Positions 1 to 4,974 of a stretch of DNA of 11,367 nucleotides are shown piece after piece; within the stretch, counting starts at the first letter, position 1; each line of letters starts with the position of its first letter. The translations under genes were made by a program, and so were the position numbers. The notes below the pieces were generated by a model. The model searched no databases. It was not told the DNA's origin and saw nothing but the letters and a program-made list of their open reading frames with translations. Origin of the DNA: Rhodospirillales bacterium. Its GTDB lineage: Bacteria > Pseudomonadota > Alphaproteobacteria > Rhodospirillales > Defluviicoccaceae. Location of the stretch: positions 1 through 11,367 of the forward strand of contig JAUXFS010000013.1 of the NCBI GenBank assembly GCA_030622775.1, read 5' to 3'.

Positions 1-556
1 GAAGCCCGCCGTCTTCGTCGAACCTCATTTGGCGAACTGGGAACTGGCGGCTTCCGTTGCGCGAATATTCGGTATTCCGTTGACGGTCATTTACAATCCG
101 GAGGCGAACCCCTGGGTCACGGAGATGCTGCAACGCAAACGCAGCGTTCTCGGGTGCAAGTTCGTGGCCAATAGCGAGGGCCTGCGCCCCCTCGTCCGGG
201 AGCTCTCACACGGACGATCCATCGGTTTTTTGATCGACAGGAGAGTCGACTCGGGTGAGTTCGTGCCCTTTTTCGGGAGGGAGGCATTGATGACCGTCGG
301 CCCGGCACGATTGGCGCTCAAGTTCGGCTGCCCGCTGATTCCGGTCCGTATCGAGAGATTACGGGGCGCCCGCTTCACCGTAACGGTGCACGAACCGATC
401 GAGCCCGACGAGGCCGGGGCCGACGATTTCGAGAAGGCCATGCACATGACCCGCAAGGTCTACGCGCTGTTCGAAACCTGGATCCGCGAACGGCCGGACC
501 AGTGGTTTTGCTCCAAACGCATGTGGCCCAAACCGCCGAAACCCTCTTCCCGGTGA
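1..556 (+). CDS. LpxL/HtrB-type lysophospholipid (lipid A) acyltransferase, 5' end missing
   Basis: The reading frame is open from base 2 to the TGA at 554-556, so about 184 C-terminal residues are visible and the N-terminal membrane anchor is outside the window. The frame opens with KPAVFVEPHLANWEL, which holds the family HX4(D/E) catalytic signature as H-L-A-N-W-E (about residues 9-14 of the visible part). Further on are a FLIDRRVDSGEFVPFFGR block and GPARLALKFGCPLIPVRIE, both typical of the LpxL/HtrB family, and the C-terminal RPDQWFCSKRMWPKP matches the usual QW...RRW ending. Known members transfer acyl chains to lipid A precursors or lysophospholipids at the inner membrane. Which lipid this one uses cannot be told from the sequence. 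The TTG at 29 is internal to the catalytic motif and is not a real start. The gene converges on the next one across a palindrome. Confidence 0.88.
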   Translation, partial: KPAVFVEPHLANWELAASVARIFGIPLTVIYNPEANPWVTEMLQRKRSVLGCKFVANSEGLRPLVRELSHGRSIGFLIDRRVDSGEFVPFFGREALMTVGPARLALKFGCPLIPVRIERLRGARFTVTVHEPIEPDEAGADDFEKAMHMTRKVYALFETWIRERPDQWFCSKRMWPKPPKPSSR

Positions 557-580
557 TCTGGATCACTGGGAAAGAGGGTT
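540..580. terminator. Long palindrome between convergent genes, probable bidirectional terminator
   Basis: Bases 540-558 pair with 561-580 around a 2-base centre. The arms match over 19 positions apart from one bulged T and one G/T wobble. The stop codon of the acyltransferase (554-556) lies inside the left arm, and the opposing methyltransferase stops at 587-589. No strong T-run follows on either strand, so this is not a textbook intrinsic terminator. Its position between two convergent stops makes a shared terminator the most likely role. Confidence 0.55.
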
Positions 581-586
581 GTTCGG

Positions 587-1486
587 TCATCTCCGCCCAT
601 CCGTAGACGGCTCCGTGGCGCCGAGCGCATCGGCCAGGCTTGCCTTGGCGCTCCCGGGACGAAGCGGCTTCGGCTGCGAGTCATGCGGGGACCACCCGGT
701 GAGATAAATCACCTGAAAGGTCGCGGGGATCCGGCCTTCCGCGTCGGCGAAGGCGTTTCGGTAGCGGTCCGCCGCTTCCAACAGGGTCGCCCGCCGGGTC
801 AGGCCCCGACGCCGTTCGATGATCGCGTTGGCCTCTCCCATCGCGCGCAGGTCGGCAATCAGCTTGAACGGATCGGGATAGACGACCGTCAGGGTTTCGG
901 TGTCGATGACAGGCAGCGCGAAGCCGGCCCTTTGTAGCAGGCCGCCTGCATCGCGGACCCCGGCGAACGGAGAAATCCGCGGGCTCAATCCGCCCTCGAC
1001 CGCGATCTCGGCCTCGGCCAGGGCCTGACGAAGTTCCTTCAGCGTGTCGCCGCCGAGCATCGCCGCGAGAAACAGGCCATCGGGTTTGAGCGCGCGCCGG
1101 ATCTGTGTCAGTGCTCCCGGCAGATCGTTGACCCAGTGCAGACTGAGCAGGCTGGTCACCAGATCGAAAGTCGCTTCGCCGAACGGCAACGCCTCCTCGT
1201 CGGCGGCGAGTCGCAAATCGGGCGCTCTCGCCGCCATCGCCGGCGACAGGTCGCAGTGGATCAGGGACTCGACGCCGCCGCGGCCGCCCAGCAGCCGCCC
1301 CAGTTCGCCGGTGTGGCAGCCCAGGTCCAGCGCCAACGGGAAGCGTCGTTTGATATCATCGAGCCGGTCGGCGAGTCGCTCGCCCACTTCCCGCAGCAGG
1401 AAATCGTGCTTCGCCAGTCCATCGGCGGCGCGATCCCGACGCAGCCGCACGATACGGCGGTCGAAGATGTTCATCGCGTCGGGCAT
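587..1486 (-). CDS. NDUFAF5-like (BioC-like) SAM-dependent methyltransferase-fold protein
   Basis: This is a 299-residue Rossmann methyltransferase-fold protein. Near the N-terminus it has MNIFDRRIVRLRRDRAA, which resembles the start of the complex I assembly factor NDUFAF5 and its alphaproteobacterial relatives. The SAM-binding motif I is LALDLGCHTGELG (about residues 51-63), followed by an acidic strand end (HCDLS, about 77-81) and LLSLHWVNDLPGAL in the active-site region. In NDUFAF5 this fold supports arginine hydroxylation of a complex I subunit (NDUFS7), and BioC methylates malonyl-ACP; the substrate here is inferred only. I chose the ATG at 1486 because an AGG lies 9 bases upstream of it. 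TTG at 1504, GTG at 1501 and ATG at 1474 are alternatives. An inserted MITE-like element begins only about 26 bases upstream of this start, so the original promoter must have been displaced or is supplied by the element. Confidence 0.85.
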   Translation of the reverse strand: MPDAMNIFDRRIVRLRRDRAADGLAKHDFLLREVGERLADRLDDIKRRFPLALDLGCHTGELGRLLGGRGGVESLIHCDLSPAMAARAPDLRLAADEEALPFGEATFDLVTSLLSLHWVNDLPGALTQIRRALKPDGLFLAAMLGGDTLKELRQALAEAEIAVEGGLSPRISPFAGVRDAGGLLQRAGFALPVIDTETLTVVYPDPFKLIADLRAMGEANAIIERRRGLTRRATLLEAADRYRNAFADAEGRIPATFQVIYLTGWSPHDSQPKPLRPGSAKASLADALGATEPSTDGRR

Positions 1487-1509
1487 TGGATCGAGCCTCA
1501 CCAAATCCG

Positions 1510-1704
1510 TCAGGGGCTGTTGGGGAATAAGCGATGCGTTTGGCGGGAACGATTTTCCGCCAGGGTCAGGAGCGGGCCGCGCGGTGGGGTGGGGCCCCCA
1601 TGAGCGGCCCGCGACGCAGCCCTGGCGAAAAAGCGCCCCGTCCCTCCGGGATCCGGCGCCATTGGCCCGCTGCCGCGTCGCTCGTCGTCGAATATGCCCA
1701 GCAT
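1510..1704 (-). CDS. Short reading frame inside the MITE-like element, doubtful gene
   Basis: A 64-codon frame starts at ATG 1704 with MLGIFDDERRGSGP. It is preceded by GAGGAGGAAGGAC, an excellent Shine-Dalgarno sequence 6 bases from the ATG. The frame runs through the large internal palindrome and the left terminal repeat, and its TGA (1510-1512) falls at the element boundary. The product is rich in Arg, Gly and Pro, has no domain I recognise, and its last third is simply the translated terminal repeat. It may be the remnant start of a transposase or passenger gene of the parent element, or it may not be a gene at all. Confidence 0.25.
   Translation of the reverse strand: MLGIFDDERRGSGPMAPDPGGTGRFFARAASRAAHGGPTPPRGPLLTLAENRSRQTHRLFPNSP
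1512..1543 (+). repeat. Left terminal inverted repeat of the MITE-like element
   Basis: It pairs with 1748-1779. The outer 15 bases are identical in both arms; the four differences are at 1527, 1532, 1535 and 1537. Similarity stops abruptly at 1544, as expected for transposon ends. Confidence 0.8.
1553..1632. repeat. Internal compound palindrome of the MITE-like element
   Basis: TTTT plus CGCCAGGG (1553-1565) pairs with CCCTGGCG plus AAAA (1620-1632), with one mismatch at 1557. Nested inside, GCGGGCCGC (1572-1580) pairs perfectly with GCGGCCCGC (1604-1612). The centre contains GGGGCCCC (1591-1598), which is self-complementary. The A/T runs flank the stem on the wrong sides for an intrinsic terminator, so a structural role in the element is more likely. 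Confidence 0.6.
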
Positions 1705-1740
1705 GTCCTTCCTCCTCGCTTCTAACAACGGGCCAATGGC
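1658..1740. repeat. Second internal inverted repeat of the MITE-like element
   Basis: GCCATTGGCCCG at 1658-1669 is the exact reverse complement of CGGGCCAATGGC at 1729-1740. The right copy also overlaps a local palindrome, GGGCCAATGGCCC (1730-1742). The two arms bracket the ribosome binding site and start of the short minus-strand frame. Confidence 0.55.
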
Positions 1741-1747
1741 CCTCGGA

Positions 1748-1779
1748 CCAAACACGTCACTTAGTCCCCAACAGCCCCT
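1748..1779 (-). repeat. Right terminal inverted repeat of the MITE-like element
   Basis: The reverse complement matches 1512-1543 at 28 of 32 positions. It ends about 12 bases before a possible comF -35 element. Confidence 0.8.
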
Positions 1780-1791
1780 TAGGTAATCAGG

Positions 1792-1820
1792 TTGTACGGC
1801 TATCTGCTATATGGCATACG
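1792..1820 (+). promoter_or_regulatory. Possible comF promoter just outside the MITE-like element
   Basis: TTGTAC (1792-1797) and CATACG (1815-1820) are separated by 17 bases. The -35 is a fair match to the sigma-70 consensus and the -10 is weak. It lies between the right end of the element (1779) and the comF start (1847), so comF may have kept its own promoter. This is consensus matching by eye only. Confidence 0.25.
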
Positions 1821-1846
1821 GATTGTTGAGGATCAAAGGGCTGTCT

Positions 1847-2629
1847 ATGACGGAGAGGGTGCAGGCAACCGTATCGGTGTTCGGACCGGCGTCCCGTGGG
1901 GTGCGTCGTATCTGGCATTGGGCGCTGAATATGGTATTGCCGGCGCAATGCCTCGCATGCCGCACCGTGGTTGACACTCTGGGTACCCTCTGTCCCTCGT
2001 GCTGGTCGAAGGTCCGGTTTATTGAACGGCCGTTTTGTGCGGCGTGTGGCGTTCCGTTCGAGTTCGAGATGGGGGAAGGCGCGCAATGCGGCGCCTGCGT
2101 CCGCTCACGGCCCGAGTACGATCGGGCCCGCGCCGTCATCGTCTATGACGAGGGTAGCCGTGGGCTGATCCTCTCCTTCAAGCATGGCGACCGAACCGAT
2201 GCCGCGCCCGCGCTGGCACGTTGGATGGTGCGCGTCGGCGCCGAGCTGATCGCCGACGCCGACCTGATTGTTCCGGTGCCGCTGCACTGGACCCGTTTGT
2301 TCGCCCGCCGTTACAATCAGGCGGCGTTGCTGGCCGTGGCGATCGGCAAGCAGAGCGGAACCCGCGTGACTCCCGACCTGTTGGTGCGCCGCAAACGCAC
2401 ATCTCCCCTCGGCAAGCTCGGCCCGTCGGCGCGCCGCAAGACGGTGCAACACGCTTTCACCATCCGGGCGAGGAAGGTCCCGATCGTCACCGGACGGCGG
2501 GTGCTGCTGATCGACGATGTCCATACCACCGGCGCAACGGTCAAAGCCTGCAGCCACGTCCTGCTGCGCGCCGGCGCCACCGCCGTCGACGTCCTGTCGG
2601 TTGCGCGAACGGTGCGGCCCTCCTATTAG
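1847..2629 (+). CDS. comF: ComF family protein, zinc-finger phosphoribosyltransferase-like
   Basis: The 260-residue protein has four CxxC pairs (C35/C38, C49/C52, C64/C67, C81/C84), the double zinc-finger head of ComF proteins. It also has a type I phosphoribosyltransferase-like domain with VPVPLHWTRLFARRYNQA and a PRPP-loop VLLIDDVHTTGATV (about 219-232). ComF is needed for uptake of transforming DNA in Bacillus and Haemophilus and interacts with helicase components; most alphaproteobacterial copies have no tested role. I chose ATG 1847 because AAAGGG lies just upstream. ATG 1811 has no ribosome binding site and would add 12 residues not typical of the family. The gene is followed by an 86-base gap before grxC. 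Fold assignment is firm; the competence role is an inference. Confidence 0.92.
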   Translation: MTERVQATVSVFGPASRGVRRIWHWALNMVLPAQCLACRTVVDTLGTLCPSCWSKVRFIERPFCAACGVPFEFEMGEGAQCGACVRSRPEYDRARAVIVYDEGSRGLILSFKHGDRTDAAPALARWMVRVGAELIADADLIVPVPLHWTRLFARRYNQAALLAVAIGKQSGTRVTPDLLVRRKRTSPLGKLGPSARRKTVQHAFTIRARKVPIVTGRRVLLIDDVHTTGATVKACSHVLLRAGATAVDVLSVARTVRPSY

Positions 2630-2635
2630 TCTCGT

Positions 2636-2663
2636 TTGCTTTTGCGCGGGCCGCCGCTATATG
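2636..2663 (+). promoter_or_regulatory. Possible grxC promoter
   Basis: TTGCTT (2636-2641) and TATATG (2658-2663) are 16 bases apart, directly after the comF stop codon and about 50 bases before the grxC start. This would let grxC and the hydrolase be expressed apart from comF. Consensus match by eye only. Confidence 0.3.
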
Positions 2664-2675
2664 ACGGGCGTTTGC

Positions 2676-2699
2676 CGTATCGGCCGTTCCGGCCGTACG
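2676..2699 (+). promoter_or_regulatory. Hairpin in the grxC leader, next to its ribosome binding site
   Basis: CGTAtCGGCCG (2676-2686) pairs with CGGCCGTACG (2690-2699) around a TTC loop, giving a 10-base-pair GC-rich stem with one bulged T. The GGAG ribosome binding site of grxC begins within 4 bases of the 3' arm. It is not followed by a T-run, so it is not an obvious terminator. A role in translation control or as a protein binding site is possible. Confidence 0.4.
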
Positions 2700-2715
2700 A
2701 ACTGGAGCGTTGGAC

Positions 2716-2979
2716 GTGGCCGCAATTGAAATCTACACGACGCCGTTCTGCCCCTACTGCCACCGGGCCAAGGCCTTGCTCCAGAGCAAGGGCGTGCGGT
2801 TCGACGAGATCGACGTGATGATGTCCCCGGGCAAACGAAAACAGATGCGCGAGCGGGCGGGGGGAGGAAACACGGTTCCCCAGATCTTCATCGACGGCGA
2901 ACACATCGGCGGTTCGGACGAGTTGATCGAGCTCGACCAGGATGGCCGGCTGGATCCGCTGCTCGGTATCGGGCTCTGA
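2716..2979 (+). CDS. grxC: Glutaredoxin 3 (GrxC), dithiol CPYC type
   Basis: The 87-residue protein begins MAAIEIYTTPFCPYCHRAK with the dithiol active site C12-P-Y-C15. It carries the cis-proline block NTVPQIFIDG and the glutathione-binding GGSDEL near the C-terminus. Its length is normal for GrxC. It reduces disulfides and glutathione-mixed disulfides in the cytoplasm using glutathione. I chose GTG 2716 because GGAG stands 8 bases upstream and because family members start two to four residues before the first strand. TTG 2710 is the alternative. The next gene starts 8 bases after the stop and overlaps its leader, so the two are almost certainly co-transcribed. Confidence 0.95.
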   Translation: MAAIEIYTTPFCPYCHRAKALLQSKGVRFDEIDVMMSPGKRKQMRERAGGGNTVPQIFIDGEHIGGSDELIELDQDGRLDPLLGIGL

Positions 2980-2987
2980 GGTTGGCG

Positions 2988-3806
2988 ATGACCGATCGGT
3001 TTTGTGTCGCCTGTGTTCAGACCAACTCGGGGCGCGAAGTCCTTCCGAACATCGCGGCCGCTGGTGCGCTGGTGCGCGACGCCCGAAAAGCGGGCGCCGA
3101 TTTCATCCTGTTGCCCGAGAACGTCGCGATGCTGGAGCCCGACGATCGATTGCTTCAGCAAAAGGCGTTGGCGGAGCACGAGCATCCGGCGGTCGCCGCG
3201 TTTACCGATCTTGCTCGGGAGACGGGCGCGTGGTTGCTGGTCGGCTCCTTGGCGGTGAGGATTTCGTCGGACAAGGTGGCGAACCGGTCCGTTCTCGTGG
3301 ATCCGGCGGGAAAAATCGTCGCCCGGTACGACAAGATCCACTTGTTCGACGTCGATCTCAACGAGAAGGAGAGCTACCGGGAATCGGCCCGGATCGCGCC
3401 GGGCGGCCAGGCCGTCGTCGCCGCGACTCCGTGGGGCGGTTTAGGCATGACGGTCTGCTATGACCTGCGGTTTCCTCATCTTTACCGTTCCTTGGCCAAG
3501 AGCGGGGCGGACTTCCTTGCGGTGCCGGCCGCGTTTACCCGTGTCACCGGGCGCGCCCACTGGCACGTTCTGCAGCGGGCGCGGGCGATCGAGAACGGCT
3601 GCTACGTATTTGCCCCCGCCCAGTGCGGTGATCATGCCGAGGGGCGCCAGACCTACGGCCATTCGCTCGTCATCGACCCCTGGGGAGAAGTGCTCGCCGA
3701 CGGCGGCGAGGAGGTGGGATTCATTCTCGCCGAGGTCGATTTGGCTTTGGTTGCCGAGGCTCGCCGGAAGATCCCCTCGCTTTCTCACGACCGTCCGTTC
3801 GACTGA
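2988..3806 (+). CDS. Nit1-like carbon-nitrogen hydrolase, probable deaminated glutathione amidase
   Basis: The 272-residue protein belongs to the nitrilase superfamily. The catalytic triad is visible: Glu44 in LLPENVAML, Lys116 in RYDKIHLFDVDL, and Cys157 in VCYDLRFP. The stretch AHWHVLQRARAIENGCYVFA and then AQCGDHAEGRQTYGHS closely resembles NIT1, which hydrolyses deaminated glutathione to alpha-ketoglutarate and Cys-Gly. Nit2-type omega-amidase is the main alternative, and the AQCG...YGHS signature favours Nit1. The start is ATG 2988, with GAGG overlapping the grxC stop codon region. TTG 2982 is unlikely. Its place directly behind grxC fits a glutathione-maintenance role. It converges on the next gene with only 20 bases between stops. 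Confidence 0.88.
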   Translation: MTDRFCVACVQTNSGREVLPNIAAAGALVRDARKAGADFILLPENVAMLEPDDRLLQQKALAEHEHPAVAAFTDLARETGAWLLVGSLAVRISSDKVANRSVLVDPAGKIVARYDKIHLFDVDLNEKESYRESARIAPGGQAVVAATPWGGLGMTVCYDLRFPHLYRSLAKSGADFLAVPAAFTRVTGRAHWHVLQRARAIENGCYVFAPAQCGDHAEGRQTYGHSLVIDPWGEVLADGGEEVGFILAEVDLALVAEARRKIPSLSHDRPFD

Positions 3807-3832
3807 CGCAGTGATTTCCAAACGCGTCAGTT
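3801..3832. terminator. Palindrome holding both stop codons of convergent genes, probable bidirectional terminator
   Basis: GACTGACGC (3801-3809) pairs with GCGTCAGTT (3824-3832) as eight Watson-Crick pairs and one G/T pair, with a 14-base loop. The plus-strand TGA (3804-3806) is in one arm and the minus-strand TGA (3827-3829) in the other. A competing hairpin is possible between TTTCCAAAC (3815-3823) and GTTGGGAAA (3830-3838). Neither has a long T-run. Confidence 0.5.
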
Positions 3833-4441
3833 GGGAAACACCGGTCGTGGTTCGGGCTCGCCGTCATCGCGGTCGGGAGAGGATGCCGCATTGATGGCGC
3901 AAAGCCGCTGTTTGACCCCGGGCAGCGGCGCTCGGTCGTCGATCCCGTGCTCATAGGCGATCACCTGCAGCTTTCCGCGAGCCGCTTCAAGGAGTTCCCC
4001 GCTCTTCAACAGATGCTCGGGGTTGCGAGGTCGGTTGAAGCGCTCGTTGCCGCGGGCGAAGGTTTCGTAAATCAGTACGCCGCCGTCCTCCAGCGAGCCG
4101 GTCAGGCGCGGAAGCAACGGCCGATGGAGATAGTTGACGACGACGACGGCCGCGAAGGTTCGCCCCGGCAGCGGCCAGGGGGCGTTGCCTTCCAGGTCCG
4201 CCTCGATGATCTCGGCTCCGGGCTGGCCGGCGAGGTCGCCAACGGGCCCGGCGTCCCGGTCCACCATCGCCACGGGGTGACCGAGTGCGAGGAAGTATCG
4301 GGCGTGGCGCCCACCTCCACAGGCGAGGTCGAGAACCGTGCCGCCCACCCTGATCAGCGGCGCGAAGCGGCGAACCCAGGGGGACGGCTCGGTGACTCGA
4401 AGGTGGAGCGGATGCGGTGAAACGGGCCGTCTATTCGACAT
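3827..4441 (-). CDS. Small class I SAM-dependent methyltransferase
   Basis: The 204-residue protein has a clear SAM-binding motif I, VLDLACGGGRHARYFLALG (about residues 36-54), an acidic residue at the end of strand 2 (MVDRD), EADLEG for the adenine-side loop, and VVVVNYLHRPLLPRL in the post-II region. Beyond this it has the YETFARGNERFNRPRNPEHLL block seen in small stand-alone TehB-like methyltransferases. The substrate is unknown. The start is ATG 4441 with only a weak GGTTGAG upstream. It is divergent from the DUF1178 gene, sharing a 95-base gap, and convergent with the Nit1-like gene. Confidence 0.85.
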   Translation of the reverse strand: MSNRRPVSPHPLHLRVTEPSPWVRRFAPLIRVGGTVLDLACGGGRHARYFLALGHPVAMVDRDAGPVGDLAGQPGAEIIEADLEGNAPWPLPGRTFAAVVVVNYLHRPLLPRLTGSLEDGGVLIYETFARGNERFNRPRNPEHLLKSGELLEAARGKLQVIAYEHGIDDRAPLPGVKQRLCAINAASSPDRDDGEPEPRPVFPN

Positions 4442-4465
4442 TTCTCAACCGGTTTAGTCCGAACC

Positions 4466-4495
4466 TTGCTCTCGGGGGCTTTCGCGCACTAATCT
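4466..4495 (+). promoter_or_regulatory. Possible promoter for the DUF1178 gene in the divergent gap
   Basis: TTGCTC (4466-4471) and TAATCT (4490-4495) are 18 bases apart in the gap between the divergent methyltransferase and DUF1178 genes. The matches are modest. Confidence 0.2.
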
Positions 4496-4536
4496 AGCGC
4501 ATCCGAGGTGTCCTTCGGGAGAGGCCGAATTCCGCC

Positions 4537-4965
4537 ATGATTCTTTTTCAGCTTGCGTGCGCCAACGATCACCGGTTCGAGGCTTGGTTTCGCGACAGCG
4601 CTACCTTCGACAGGCAATCCGCCGCCGGGGACATTGGCTGCCCGTTCTGTGCCGACACTCACGTCAGCAAGGCGCCGATGGCGCCTCACGTCGCAAAATC
4701 CGTGGTGAATGCGGATAGTGCCGAGGGTCGGGCACAAAAGGTGACCCGGGAGCTCATGGAGGTCATGGACAACCTGCGGCGCCATGTCGAAGACAAGTGC
4801 GACTATGTCGGCGTCGATTTCCCCGAAGAAGCTCGGCGCATTCATTACGGCGAAACGGACCCGAGGGGCATATACGGGGAAGCCAGCGAGAACGAAACGT
4901 CGGCTTTGAAAGAGGAGGGCATCGAGGTCCACCGCTTCCCTTGGCTGAACCGACGGAACAACTGA
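4537..4965 (+). CDS. DUF1178 family protein with probable zinc ribbon
   Basis: The 142-residue protein is typical in length for DUF1178, a family common in alphaproteobacteria and of unknown function. It begins MILFQLACANDHRFEAWFR. C8, H12, C35 and C38 (CPFC) look like a metal-binding set. The C-terminal half carries the conserved block HYGETDPRGIYGEAS followed by EEGIEV and a PWL ending. A GGAGAGG sequence lies about 12 bases before the ATG. It stops 9 bases before the convergent ubiG stop. No signal peptide or membrane segment is visible, so it is likely cytoplasmic. Confidence 0.88.
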   Translation: MILFQLACANDHRFEAWFRDSATFDRQSAAGDIGCPFCADTHVSKAPMAPHVAKSVVNADSAEGRAQKVTRELMEVMDNLRRHVEDKCDYVGVDFPEEARRIHYGETDPRGIYGEASENETSALKEEGIEVHRFPWLNRRNN

Positions 4966-4974
4966 ACAGAGCTC

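Larger units (their letters stand above)
1512..1779. mobile_element. MITE-like or internally deleted IS element, non-autonomous
   Basis: A 268-base segment is bounded by 32-base inverted repeats (1512-1543 and 1748-1779) that match at 28 of 32 positions and begin GGGGCTGTTGGGGA. There is no transposase-sized gene inside. The outer flanks are TCA (1510-1512) on the left and TTA (1779-1781) on the right, compatible with a TNA-type target duplication with one changed base. The element sits between the divergent methyltransferase and comF genes. The interior holds two further inverted repeats and one short minus-strand reading frame with a very strong ribosome binding site. The terminal repeat is reminiscent of IS5-group elements, but the family assignment is a guess. 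Confidence 0.72.

Noticed and set aside
1044..1829. 261-codon plus-strand frame opposite the NDUFAF5-like gene and through the element
   Set aside because: Ser/Arg/Pro-rich product typical of antisense frames in high-GC DNA; it overlaps a gene with clear motifs.
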